From Locusta migratoria (Eukaryota > Arthropoda > Insecta > Orthoptera > Acrididae): a stretch of 64,000 nucleotides of DNA. Below, one piece after another: positions 20,880 through 35,420 of this stretch. The stretch spans positions 334,954,649-335,018,648 of the forward strand of contig CM048751.1 of NCBI GenBank assembly GCA_026315105.1, in the 5' to 3' direction. The notes beneath the pieces are model-generated. The model searched no databases. It had not been told where the DNA came from and worked only from the letters and a program-made list of their open reading frames with translations. Numbering within the stretch: the first letter of the stretch is position 1; each line of letters starts with the position of its first letter. The translations under genes were made by a program, and so were the position numbers.

Positions 20880-22470
20880 CCGGATTCCTTTACTGAAACA
20901 TAGTTCACAGAATTTTCAGTATTACCAACATTACGCCTTTTAAGCTTATTGTTTCGCTCGCCTTGGTTCTCTTTATCTCTGTTTTGCTATTTTACCTGAC
21001 AAAATCGACTATTATTACCATTCGAATAATCCTTTTTTGAGTTATTGCCCTCCTGGTTATTTCCTTTCCCAAATCTAAAGTTTTCCTCTTCTCCTTCTTT
21101 ATTAAGAATGTTATATTTTTCTAAATAGCTTAATAAATCACGAGTGCGAGTCCATTCTTTCTCTATCATTTTTTCCTTAATTTAATACGGTAATCTACTA
21201 ATAAACACTCTAATTAAATGGCTTTCGCTAATAGGTTCGTCTAGAAGCTTTACTCTATTTAGATACCACTCAAAATATTTACGGAAACGTCCCCAACGCT
21301 TAGAATAAGAACGAGGATCCAATATTTATAAAGCCATTTGTTGTTGTTCTCCTTTCGGCCAATATTTGACTTTAAAATTCTGTATAAAGTCCACCCAGTT
21401 TTTAAAATCGTTTCGGTTTAAATTGCCCGCTCTGTAGCCTCGTTTTCAAGGTGACCTACCACTAACTGAATACATTTATCACTATCCCACTTCAAAGGCA
21501 ATGAACTTCTAAAAGATTTGATAAAAATTATCGGGTGAAGCTCTCCATTCGGATAAAAAATAGGAAACCGATTAGCCATGTTATGATTAATCGTTAGATT
21601 AAGATCTTCCCTCCACTCATACGGTGATGTTTTATGCGATATCGATTCTTCCCTGGTCGCAATCGAATCGTCTTTGTTTGGTTATGTATTTAAATTTTTA
21701 TTGTTGTTTTCGCAAACGAAAAGATTCAATTCTCATTTCTATTCATCTTAATTACATCATTATCTGGAAAATTACTAGTTTTATTAGTATTATTACTGTC
21801 AAGAGTTGACATCTGCTCAGAAATTTCGTTTAAACGTACTTGCGTATTCGAAATCCTATCAACCAGGGAGGTCCCTTTAACCGTTTCGCAATTTACATAC
21901 TCTGTACGATCAGATGATTGGTATTTATTATTTTCCAACATACTAGAAATTACACCCTTTATACTTTCTATTTCTAGTTGATCTTCATATAATCTTTAAC
22001 TAATGAATTCTAATGTTTCGTTGTTAACTTGAGAAATACTAACTGTCTTAATAGATATTTCCTGTACATGTTCTAAGATTTCCTTAGGTACTGATTCAGT
22101 TTGGGCTGCTATTCCTTGTCTTATTTTAACGTTATTGCCTTGTATTTCGTGATTAATTATTACATTAAAATTGTCTAATCTTCCAGTGATCTCGGTAATA
22201 TCCTTCTTCATTTGTAGTATTTCTTCCCTAGATTCCTGAATGTGCTCCTGTAGCCTATGGCTTAGACTAACCAACTCACTTCGGGTTTCTTTTTGAAATG
22301 ATTCTAAATTATGATGAAATTCAGTAACCTGAATCTTCTGTTCTGACATGTCAGAATCTAGCTTATTATTAATTTCGGATTTAAATCAATTAAAATGTAG
22401 TAATAAGTCCTGCAGTAATCTAGTATGTAGGGGCACATCTGCATCTTATACCTCGACTGAAGACATTTTT
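20880..22470 (-). pseudogene. gag region (Gypsy-like), coiled-coil rich, fragmented
   Basis: Reverse frames 22349-21996 (117 codons: heptad-rich, e.g. SHRLQEHIQESREEILQMKK), 21941-21726 and 21169-20987 (TRTRDLLSYLEKYNI, then a Gly/Asn/Lys-rich stretch) lie in order. A candidate start ATGTCTTCAGTCGAG is at about 22468 but a TAA follows within the first ten codons. No CCHC zinc knuckle is visible. Gag would form the particle and bind RNA; the assignment rests on position ahead of the protease and on composition. Confidence 0.6.
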
Positions 22471-25781
<3,311 letters not shown>

Positions 25782-26290
25782 TCATTAGTAAATAGTTGCA
25801 TTGAAATTTATAAGTCACTTGGCAAAACATAATTCAAATTAATCTTGAATCAGCTTTCGCCGAAATAATATATTTTTCAATCTCGATTACATAGAGTTAA
25901 TAAAAATGTTCAAATAAGCTCAATAACATTTTATGATTACAGTTCCGAAACTAAATTCTATTTTTCTAAACAATATCAACAATAAAAAATGTCGACTTCA
26001 CTGCGGAACAGCATACAGCTGTATCTTCTCCGCCTTTACGGCTTCGGCAAACATCAGGCAATGACCAGGTACATATCTCTGTCGTCGGTGGAGAAACTTC
26101 CAGGGTGTGCCGCTGCGTAGTCGATGTTGAACATGCAACAGATAAAATCAAACATATTTCACAAAGATATTGTTCTAAACATATTTAAAATATAGTTGCA
26201 GACATAATAAACACATTAATAATGAAAATTATTCTGCGAAACTGAGCTTCACTAGGAAACGAGTAGACGATTAAAAATTACGTACTACTA
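25782..26290 (+). repeat. unclassified 0.5-kb dispersed repeat, copy 2
   Basis: Matches 16014-16531 along its length. Same block order; the hairpin arms are less perfect here (TCTTCTCCGCC, GGTGGAGAAAC). The two copies lie 9.8 kb apart and bracket the Gypsy-like element and one LINE. Confidence 0.75.
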
Positions 26291-27031
26291 AAATCACAAA
26301 AACGTTTCACCAGGCAACGCCGGTCAACTACTGTTTGTGTATAAGAAATCGGTTGGACTCAGCACGTTGTAGGTGTTGCCATCGGCGCCAACCTAGTGTG
26401 AATGCTCTGAAAAGATAATCATTTGCATATCACAGCATCCTCTTCCTGCCGGTTAAATTTCGCATCTGTAGTACGCCATCTTCGTGGTCTAGCAATTGTA
26501 ATGGCAATTGTATTCAAAACGGTCTATTTTTGTAAGTAGTATTGACAAGACGTCAGATTGCAGCTGTGATTATAAACAATGAGCTTTTTTGATTGTAATT
26601 ATGTCACATTTATGTGAATAAAAAGTTTATAAATGAATTTACTGAGAAGTATAAAGATTGATAAGTATCAAATCAAGATATACACATAATTTTTCTGAAG
26701 TAATGAATTGTTTTGAAGTGAATTTTGAATGTGATCAGCACGACTTATGAAAAAAGTGTGTGTCACTAAAGTTGCACGAAAGTTGACATGGTACTATTGA
26801 CTGAATTTATACGAGTGCGGTGAAACAAAAAACTCTCGCAGAGCCCTCAACTAAAATTTTACTCAAGGTTTGCGAACTTAGAGAATCTGACTGTAGGATG
26901 CAATCCTGAAATATTTTAAATATTCAAGTCAAGAAATTTAATATGAATAATTTGGAAGGTAAATTATCGTCAATGATAACTACTGTGAGTTGGTGCTAGT
27001 TAACGAACATTTTAAGAGTTGTTAGTTAGTA
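26291..27031. other. no gene recognised
   Basis: AT-rich spacer up to the 5' end of the RTE-like element. Nothing supported. Confidence 0.4.
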
Positions 27032-30000
27032 TCCACTCCCATGAACCACAAACATTGCCGAGGTGGGGTGGCTTGCGTGCCTCAACGATACAGATAGCCG
27101 TACCGTAGGTGCAACCACAGCGGAGGGGTATCTGTGGAGAGACCAGACAAACGTGTGGTTCCTGAAGATGGGCAGCAGCCTTTTCAGTAGTTACATGGGC
27201 AACGGTCTGGATGATTGACTGAGCTAGCCTTGTAAAATCAGCTAATGTGGCTTTGCCACACAGCTACTGCGAACGGCTGAAAGCAAGGGGAAACTACAGC
27301 CGTTACCTTTCCCGAGGACATGCAGCTCTACTGTATGAACATATGATGATGGCATCCTCTCGGGTAACATATTCCGGAGGTAAGATAGTCCCCCATTCGG
27401 ATCTCCGGGCGGGGACTACTCAGGAGGATGTGATCATCAGGAAAGACAATACTGGCATTCTACGGGTCGGAGCGTGGAATGTTAGATCCCTTAATCGAGT
27501 AGGAAAATTAGAAAATTTGAAAAGGGAAATGGATAGGTTGAAGTTAGATATAGTGGGAATTAGTGAAGTTCGGTGGCAGGATGAATAGGTTTTCTGGTCA
27601 GGTGAGTACAGGATTATAAATACAAAATCAATTGGGGGTATCACAGGAGTAGGATTGATAATGAATAAGAAAATAGGAATGCGGGTAAACTACTATGACC
27701 AGCACAGTGATCGCATTATCATTGTCAAGATAGATACGAAGCCAACACCGACAACAGTAGTCCAGGTTTATATGCCAACTAGCTCTGCCGATGATGAGGA
27801 AATCGAAGAAATATATGAGCAGCTAAAGGAAATTATTCAGACAATTAAGGGCGAGGAAAATTTAATTGTTATGGGAGACTGGAATTCGGTAGTAGGACAA
27901 GGAAGGGAAGGGAAGATAGTAGGTGAATATGGTCTGGGCAAAAGGAATGAAAGAGGAAGCCGCCTGGTAGAATTTTGCACAGAACATATATTTAGTTATA
28001 ACAAACACCTGATTCAAGAATAACAAAAGAAGGTTGTATACGTGGAAGAGACCAGGAGACACCGGAAGATACCAGATAGATTTTATAATGGTAAGACACA
28101 GATTTCGGAATCAGGTTCTACAGTGTAAGACATACCCAGGGACAGATATAGACTCTGACCATAACTTGTTGGTTATGAACTGTAGGCTGAAACTGAAGAA
28201 ACTAAAAAAAGGTAGGAAAATAAGGAGATGGGACCTGGATAAATTAAAGGAACCTGAGGTTCTTAAGAATTTCAGAGGGGGCTTTAGGCAACAATTGAAG
28301 GAAACAGGGGAAAATAAAACAGTAGATTAGGAATGGGTAAAATTGAGAGATGAAATAGTGAAGGTAGCAGAGGACAAAATAGGTAGGAAGGCAAGACGTA
28401 CAAAAAATCCTTGGATACCACAGGAGATACTAAATTTAATCGATGAAAGGAGAAAATATAAAACTGCAGTAAATGAAACAGGCAAAATGGAGTACAGACG
28501 ACTAAGAAATGAGATTGACAGGAAGTGCAAAATGACTAAGCAGGAGTAGCAAGAAGGCAAATGCAAGGATGTAGAAGAATGTATAAATAGGGGAAAAATA
28601 GATACAGCCTACAGGAAAATAAAAGAGACATTTGGGGACAAGAAAAACAGCTCTATGAATATCAAGGACACTTCTCAGCAGAGAAGGGAAAGCTGAAAGG
28701 TTGAAAGAATATATAGAGGGGCTCTACAAAGGAAATGAACTTCGAGACAATATTGTAGGATGAGAAGAGGATGTAGATGAAGATGAAATAGGAGATACTG
28801 TACTGAGAGAAGAATTTGACAGAGCCCTGAAAGACCTAAGTCGAAACAAGGCCCCTGGAGTAGATGATATTCCCTCAGAGCTACTGAAGTCTCTGGGAGA
28901 ACCAGCCATGACAAAATTGTTTCACCTGGTGTGTAAGATGTATGAGACAGGTGAAGTACTCTCAGACTTTAAGAAAAATGTTATAATCCCCATTCCAAAG
29001 AAAGCAGGTGCACACAGGTGTGAAAACTACAGAACCGTCAGTTTAATAAGTCATGGCTGCAAAATATTAACGCGAATTATATACAGAAGGATGGAAAAGC
29101 TGGTAGAAGCCGACCTCGGGGAAGATCAGTTTGGGTTCAGGAGAAATGTAGGAACACCGGAGGCAATACTCACTTTACGGCTTATCCTAGAAGATAGATT
29201 AAGAAAAGGCAAACCTACATTTCTAGCTTTTGTGGAATTGGAGAAGGCTTTTGACAATGTTGATTGGAATAAACTCTTTCAAGTTCTGAAGCAAGCAGGA
29301 GTAAAATATAGGGAGCGTAAGGTTATTTACAACTTGTACAAAAACCAGACAGCGGTTGTCAGAGTTGAAGGGCATGAAAGGGATGCAGTGGTTGGAAAGG
29401 GAGTAAGACAAGGTTGTAGGCTTTCTCCATTGTTGTTCAATTTGTACATTGAGCAAGCTATAAAGGAAAGCAAAGAGAAATTTGGAGAAGGAATTAAAGT
29501 TCAGGGTGAAGAATTAAAAACTTTGCGTTTTGCCGATGACATAGTAATTTTGTCAGATACAGCAAAGGAGCTGGAAGAGCAATTCAACGGAATGGACAGC
29601 GTGCTGAAAGGTGCATATAAGATGAACATTAACAAGAGTAAAACTAGGGTAATGGAGTGCAGTGTAAGAAAATCAGGTGATGCTGAAGGAATTAGATTGG
29701 TAAACGAAGCAATAAAGGAGGTGGATGAGTTTTGTTAGATGGGCAGTAAAATAACAAATGATGGTCGCATTACAGATGATATAAAATGCAGAATGGCAAT
29801 GGGTAGAAAAGCGTTCTTGAAAAAGAGAAATTTGTTAACATCGAATATTGATTTAAGCCTAAGGAAGTCCTTTCTGAAGGCATTTGTATGGAGTGTTGCC
29901 TTGTATGGGAGTGAGACATTGACGATAAACAGTGCGGACTGGAAGAGGATTGAGGCTTTTGAAATATGGTGCTACAGAAGAATGCTTAAGATTAGGTGGA

Positions 30001-30310
30001 TGGATCGCGTAACTAATGAGGAGGTACTGAACAGAATTGGGGAGAAAAGGAATTTCTGGCATACCTTGACTAAAAGAAGGGATAGATTGGTAGGACACAT
30101 TCTTAGACATCAAGGAATTGTGAATTTAGCGTTGGAGGGAAGTGTGTGGGGAAAAAATCGCAGGGGAAGACCAAGAGATGGATACAGTAAGCAGATTCAG
30201 ACAGATGTAGGTTGTCGTTCTTATGTGGAGATGAAGAGGCTTGCTCAGGATAGGGTATTGTGGAGAGCTGCATCAAACCTGTCTCCGGACTGAAGACCAC
30301 AACAACAACA
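27032..30310 (+). mobile_element. RTE-like LINE, near full length (5'UTR to tail)
   Basis: Begins TCCACTCCCATGAACCAC, the same 5' end found at 40674, and ends ACAACAACAACA at 30310, giving about 3.28 kb. The 5'UTR (27032-27430) includes CCGTACCGTAGGTGCAACCA. No certain target duplication (GTTAGTTA left, GTTAATGA right). It is the only copy here that keeps the whole endonuclease and both ends, and so is the reference for the truncated ones at 6.3, 11.3, 13.5, 23.1, 34.4 and 40.7 kb. Confidence 0.9.
27430..30293 (+). pseudogene. endonuclease-reverse transcriptase (RTE-like), disabled by point stops and shifts
   Basis: EEP endonuclease: RVGAWNVRSLNRVGKLENLK and LDIVGISEVRWQDE (27247-27588 frame), GLIMNKKIGMRVNYYDQHSD, IVMGDWNSVVGQG (27655-28023), IDFIMVRHRF and DIDSDHNLLVMNC (28034-28330). 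Linker follows to about 28780. RT (28908-29738, 276 codons): NVIIPIPKKAGAH, FLAFVELEKAFDNVDW, GCRLSPLLFNLYIEQ, catalytic LRFADDIVILSDT. C-terminus (29739-30293): MGRKAFLKKRNLLTSNIDL, MDRVTNEEVLNRIGEKRNF, RGRPRDGYSKQIQTDVG, end WRAASNLSPD. Stops at 27586, 28327, 28546 and 29735 sit where other copies have Gln, Glu, Trp and Tyr, each explicable by one or two base changes, so the copy decayed recently. Best reference coding copy in the window. Confidence 0.9.
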
Positions 30311-30435
30311 GTTAATGAAATTAAAGTTCATTAAAACTAGTACCACTACAAAGTGCCATGTTCGAATCCCGCCCTCCCCCGCCCCAGCACAAATTTTCAT
30401 ATGTCCATGTAGTATGTTTACAGAAGCTACTAGTA

Positions 30436-31966
30436 CAGGGTGTCAACAAAAGGACTCCCTGATTTCAAAATTAAATTGCTCGAAAACAAAGATCAATATA
30501 GGAATGCAGTAAACGGTGTGTTTATTTTGAAAGCTGTAAGAAATTTATACAGCAGTTTGAAATAATAGTTACAAAAGATGCTAACAGATGGCGCTGTAAT
30601 CGCCATACGTAATGCCTAGTATAAATAGTGATCCCAAGCCCAGAGCGTTCAGTTCCACTGATGAAACGTGAAAGGAGGTTAGCGTACCGAAGGAAGAGAT
30701 TAAAACCAAGTACTGCATTGAACAACGCGTTTTTCTGGTGCTAGAGTACCGCAGGTTAGAAGAGAGTCCTACGGCAACAAGGCGAAGTTTTCAAGCACGA
30801 TTTAATGTTCCAAAAGGACTGATGCGAAAACCATTCGTACGCTTTTCGCAAAATTTCAACGAACAGAAGGCGTAACTGATGATCTAGTGGGGCATGTTTT
30901 CCGCAAGCAAACAGCAGTTACGCCTGAAAATATCGCCACAGTTTCTGGAATTATTCAGCGAAATTCAATTTCATCCGTCCGTAGCATTGCATCTGAGACT
31001 GGTTTGAAGCGTTCCAGCAAGCAGAAATAACTGAGAAAGAGCCTACACATGTTTCCATTCAAAATTCAAACGTACCGGGCTATACCCGTACGAGCTGTGC
31101 TACAAACGGTTGCCTTTGCTAATCAGATGCTCACAATGATTGATAGTGAAGGATTTGATGTTGGCTGCATCTGGTTTACAGATGAAGCAAACTTCCACCT
31201 GACTGGATACGTGAATAAGCAGAACTGGCGATTTTGGGGATCCGAAAAGCCATATTGGTGTGGAGCGAAACCCCTGTATTCTCCTAAAGTTACTGTGTGG
31301 GCTGCAGTAGGCAGCAGAGGCATAATTGGTTCTTTTTTAATTCGAGAAACGGTCACTGGTGCACGTTACGTTGCAATTTTGGAACAATTTGTCACCACAC
31401 AGGAAGATGGAGCTCGACCACATCGGACCGAACAAGTGTTTCACTTTCTTAAGAAATACTTCGTGAATTGCTTTGTAATATCCCAAATTTACTGGTGCAG
31501 GCATGGATTGGCCTCCATATTCGGCGGTTTTGACTCCCTGTGACTTTTTTCTGTGGGGCACAGTGAAAGACATGGTATACCCGAAGCATCCTGCCACGCT
31601 GGACGAGTTTGAATCGGCGATCTCTGTGGCATGTGAATCCTTTCGGTTGAGACATTACGAAATGTGAAGAATTTCATTCTTCGTTTGCGCCGCCTCTGTA
31701 GTGCCAATGGTGAACACTTTGGAAACATTGTGATGTGATTGTTTGCAAAGAGTGTTTTCATACGATTATTTCACTTATGTATGCTGATATGAGCTGTACA
31801 GCGTACAGTGACATCTGTTAGTAGCTTTTGTAACTATTATTTCGAACAGCTGTATAAACTTCTTACAGCTTTCACAATAAACATACCGTTTACTGCATTC
31901 TTCTATCGATCTTTGTGTTCGAGATATTTAATTCTGAAATCAGGGAGCCCTTTTCTGGACACCATG
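30436..31966 (+). mobile_element. mariner-superfamily transposon, full length, 162-bp inverted repeats
   Basis: Flanked by TA at 30434-30435 and 31967-31968. Left end CAGGGTGTCAACAAAAGG and right end inverse CATGGTGTCCAGAAAAGGG start inverted repeats that run about 162 bases (30436-30598, 31805-31966) with roughly 15 percent mismatch, including shared ATGCAGTAAACGGT and AAATAATAGTTACAAAAG. Total 1531 bp. It sits 125 bp after the RTE-like LINE. Confidence 0.92.
30661..31738 (+). pseudogene. mariner-superfamily DDE transposase, frameshifted
   Basis: N-terminal helix-turn-helix part in broken frames (30710-31030: LEYRRLEESPTATRRSFQAR, then TIRTLFAKFQRTEGVTDD) ends at a stop at 31027 in SSKQK*LRKSL. 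The frame from 31049 (164 codons) carries the first catalytic Asp in GCIWFTDEANFHLTGYVNKQ, the block KVTVWAAVGSRGIIGSFLIR, and the second in QEDGARPHRTEQVF. About 20 codons before QEDGARPH are deleted relative to related transposases. The third block (WPPYSAVLTPCDFFLWGT) lies in the next frame after about 31500; its usual PD pair is altered. Would cut and paste the element; inactive. Confidence 0.85.
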
Positions 31967-31968
31967 TA

Positions 31969-32802
31969 GTTTGAAAACCCCAATTAAAAAAAGGACAGCT
32001 GATCATTAGGTATTTCACTCACCTGGAGGATTCCGAACGCGACAACGTGGGCCCATTGACCAGCGCTGACGACAGCATCTAATGTGTCGAGGGGGACGAA
32101 AGGGGGACGAAACGCCACTCAGCTGCCACTCCAGGGACACCTGGTACGGGACCTGGCCTGCACACAAAAAGTAATATGAGATCTCCACCTGCTGTTCTCA
32201 CACTCATAACCTCTACTTTTCCTCCATATCCTTTACATTCAACGAGAACTGCACGTTAGTGTAGATTTGTAACCCATTCTGTGTCTGATGTTTCTACGTT
32301 TGGAAGCGAGAGAACATTTCTGAAATATTTGCAACTTGGGAACCAAGGCTGGTATCCACCTCGTCACCTTATTGTCTTAAATCCACATCCAATCTGGCCG
32401 TCATTCTTAATCAACAGGGCACATTCTACCCGTGTCAGGATCGACTCCCCGAGAATTGGAAACGTGTTAAAGCTAGCTGTTATCATATCTGTTGCTACAC
32501 ATCTTCCAAATTACACATGTTGGATTCAAGTAATAAAGTCTTTGAATTTTTCTGTCAGGACTGGCTACGGGAGAAACATATGTTTTGTTTTGAAATACGC
32601 GCACACTAATTGCCAATACGTGATAGAGATGACAACACGGTACGGCACATAGAAATCTAGCGGCAGTAGAGAGACAACTGTTATTGATACTTAAATAACA
32701 TGTAATCATTTGTTTTCTCCATTTTCTTGGAGTGACACCTATTTAAATTCATCGCCAGTTAAGTGAGATATGTGGTAAAGGTGTCATGGATGTGTTCAAT
32801 AT
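31969..32802. other. no gene recognised
   Basis: A GC-richer strip (32030-32165) contains a short repeat GGGGGACGAAA twice (32089-32110). Frames 32281-32652 and the reverse 32473-32709 have no domain. Confidence 0.35.
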
Positions 32803-33097
32803 GCGACAGTTCAGAGCAGGCAGACGAGGATGTGTTCTGTCTCCTATTATATTCTGTCGTGCGGAAAAAAATTAATCGACAGAAGATGGACATGCTGCTT
32901 TTCGCAGTCGCGGAAAGAAAAGAGGATCTAGCGAGAATCTTCAAAACAACGGAAAGGATATTATGTGGCCAGTCCGGAAAAAGAATAAACAACGGAAAGA
33001 CCAAAGTATTTGTGTGCAGTACTGTAACAGGATATGAACCAGTAAGAATAAGAAATGGAAGAGAGGAGCTAAAAGTGATAGAGGAATTTAAATATTT

Positions 33098-33399
33098 GTT
33101 TCTGTTGATGTGGTCTTCAGTCTCAAGACTTGACCCTACCCTATCTCGAGCAAGCTTCTTCATACGTCCGGAATATTTTACCCAATAAGATTCCATCATC
33201 ATATTTCATACAGTAGAGCTGCATGACCTCGGGGAAAGTAACGGTTGTAGTTTCCCCCTTGCTTTCAGCTGATGTGTCAAGGCCAGGTTAGTCAATCATC
33301 CAGACTGTTGCCACTGTAACTATTTAAAAGACTGCTACCTCTCTTCAGGAAACACACATTTGTCTGGCCTCTCGACAGATACCCTTTCGCTGGTACTAC
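33098..33399 (-). mobile_element. RTE-like deletion derivative: 5'UTR fused to 3' end
   Basis: On the reverse strand this 302-bp insert starts with 5'UTR sequence of the main RTE-like family (about 33390-33178: GGGTATCTG, TGGATGATTGACTAACCTGG, TCATGCAGCTCTACTGTATG, TAAAATATTCCGG) and then jumps directly to its last 65 bases (33172-33104: ATGAAGAAGCTTGCTCGAGA ... GACTGAAGACCACATCAACA). Endonuclease and RT, about 2.8 kb, are missing. TATTT flanks it (33093-33097, 33400-33404), and the host LINE continues across it, so the insert moved as a unit. This is the architecture of a non-autonomous LINE passenger. Confidence 0.8.
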
Positions 33400-33641
33400 T
33401 ATTTAGGAAACAAAATCACAAGGGATGGTAGAAGTCGGAAAAAATTGTCCAATTTGGCATTAATTTGAGACAAAACTTACTGACTAGTAATAATATCAGT
33501 CTGAAAATAAGGAAGCGTATCATAAAGCTATTGTTTTGAGTGTGGGTCTGTACGGATGTGAAATCTGGACAGTGGGGAAGGTAGACAGAAGACAGCTAGA
33601 AGCTCTGGAGATGTGGCGCTACAGAAGGATGATGATCAGCT

Positions 33642-33650
33642 AGAGAGAGA

Positions 33651-33701
<51 letters not shown>

Positions 33702-33738
33702 AGAGAGAGAGAATGAGGGAGGGAGGGAGAGAGAGAGT
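33642..33738. repeat. (GA)n microsatellite within a LINE coding region
   Basis: Interrupted GA repeat of about 97 bases between TGATGATCAGCT and GTAACAAGTGAAGAGG. Confidence 0.95.
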
Positions 33739-33975
33739 AACAAGTGAAGAGGTGCTTAGAATAGTACAGGAAAGCAGATCTCTGTGGAGGAATATTCAGG
33801 CAAGAAGATACAAACAAGTAGGCCGTATTCTAAAACTCAACATTATTGAAACATTATCAGAAGGAGCTAATGAGTGATGAAATTGCCGTGGACGACCCAG
33901 GATGTCGTACATGAACGATTTTGGATGTAATGTATACCTGGAAATGAAGAGGAAGGAAAATAAAAGAGAGGAATG

Positions 33976-34432
33976 ACGATCTGCTACAACCCAATCTCAT
34001 GGTTGAACACTAAAGACGAAGAACATAGTCAGTTAATTACCTTAAGACTGACAGCTACGACCGAAGTAATAGCGGAGAATCCTAGGTGGTAGGCACGCAG
34101 CAGAGTCCACCAATCCCATGGTACCTGCACCCGCAACGACTTCCTGAAGTAAACTTTCACCCAACACCAACAGATTTACCGTTTGCATCGTGTCTCAGTT
34201 TCAGGCAGTTTGCCCTGCGTGGGCGTTTCACCTTACGATTTTGTCGTTTTACTTTTTTGCGGTTGCAAAAGCTATCATTTCGTATGTTGTTACTGTTATA
34301 CTTTGTGTAATCAGTGTCAAGTGACTTTAGTCGACTGACATGAGTACAAAATCCGCTTTTTGTGTTAAGCAAGAGCTTGCCATACGACGTCAGTCGAAAG
34401 AATTTTATCCATGTATCGTGCCTACGTCGCCC
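33976..34432. other. no gene recognised
   Basis: Spacer between two LINE fragments; frames on 34086-34450 have no domain. Confidence 0.35.
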
Positions 34433-35185
34433 AGTATAATATCTGACCATAACTGTTGGTTATGGACTGCAAATTAAAACTGAAGAGACTGCAGAAAGGT
34501 AGAGAAGTTTGGAAAATGAACCTGGACAAATTGAAGGAACGACAGGTGGTTGAGAGTTTCAATAGGAGCATTTCGGAAGTAGTGGCTGAAACGGGGGAAA
34601 GTAATGCAGTAGAATAAGAATGGGTATCTCGGAGAGATAGGGTAGTGAAGGCCGCAGAGGATCATATAGGCAGAAGGATAAGGCCTAATAGAAGTACCTG
34701 GGTAACACATAAATACTGAACTAAATTGATGAGAGGAGAAAACATAACATTTCAGAAAGTGAAGCAGACAAAAGGGAGTACAAACGTCTGAAAAATGAGG
34801 TTGACAGGAAACGCAGACTGGCTAAGCAGGAGTGGCTAGAGGACAAATGCAGAACCGTAGAAGAATGTATAACTAGGGGAAAGATAGATACCACCTACAG
34901 GAAAATAAAAGAGATTCTTGGAGGCCAGAAAAGCAGCTGTATGTCTATCAAGAACTCAGACGGAAAACCAGTACTAAGCAAAGTAGGGAAAGCTGAACTG
35001 TGAAGGAATATAGAGGGCGTATACATAGGAAATAAACTTCAAGGCAGTATTCTAGAAATGGAAGACGAAGTGGAGGAAGATGAGATAGGAGATATGATAC
35101 TGCGAGAAGAATTTCACAGAGCGCTGAAAGATGGCCCTAATACTGCCCACCAGCAAAAGTAAAACTAGCGTGATTAATAATGATT
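34433..35185 (+). pseudogene. RTE-like LINE fragment (endonuclease end and linker), internal deletion
   Basis: Starts at TCTGACCATAACTGTTGG (SDHN.LL of the endonuclease) and follows the linker region up to AATTTCACAGAGCGCTGAAAGA (35108-35130), then jumps to sequence like the AAGAGTAAAACTAGGGTAAT region 3' of the RT catalytic box (35150-35180). So the RT palm is deleted. Frame is broken in many places (e.g. TAA at 34616). Related to the copy at 40.8 kb: both have AGACTGGCTAAGCAGGAGTG and GAGGACAA.TG.AGAACCGT. Confidence 0.8.
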
Positions 35186-35420
35186 ATTTTTCAGTGGGGA
35201 GAAGGAAGGAATTGATACACACTCTCACACAGATGCATTCGCAAAGCCATGCAGGTACTCACCAGCACCGAACACAAGGAAAAAAAAGTAACGCCGGCAG
35301 CAGGACGCGGTGTGGAGCAGCAGGTTCACTCGCGTACTAATAAAAGAAAATTTTGTTTCGTTGCGTACGGTCTTGTGGCTTAGGCTCTGGGTAGCTGTCA
35401 GCGGGAACAGCGCACGTGAT

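Larger units (their letters stand above)
17526..22470 (-). mobile_element. Gypsy-like LTR retrotransposon internal region, degenerate
   Basis: On the reverse strand the order is gag (22470-20880), aspartic protease (about 20670-20560), RT (20044-19385), RNase H (about 19240-18820), integrase (18467-17530). This order (integrase last) is the Gypsy/Ty3 type, not Copia. Codon and base use are AT-rich. I compared the sequence just outside both ends (16600-17500 and 22470-22980) and saw no shared LTR, so LTRs are missing, strongly diverged, or the ends lie outside these limits. Confidence 0.8.
32803..33975 (+). pseudogene. second RTE-like LINE family, RT C-terminal half, heavily decayed and interrupted
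   Basis: Begins with an RT block reading RRGCVLSPIIF (32830-32865), then MDMLLFAVAERKEDLARIFK, where the usual LLFADD box reads LLFAVA, and a FVCSTVTGYEPVRI block, EELKVIEEFKYL. After a nested insert it resumes at 33400 (GNKITRDGRSR, NNISLKIRKRIIKAI-like, YGCEIWTVGKV, LEALEMWRYRRMMI, RERVTSEEVLRIV). A GA microsatellite (33642-33738) has grown exactly at the codons for RER in the RERVTSEE block. Multiple frameshifts. It differs from the main RTE-like family throughout. Confidence 0.75.
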
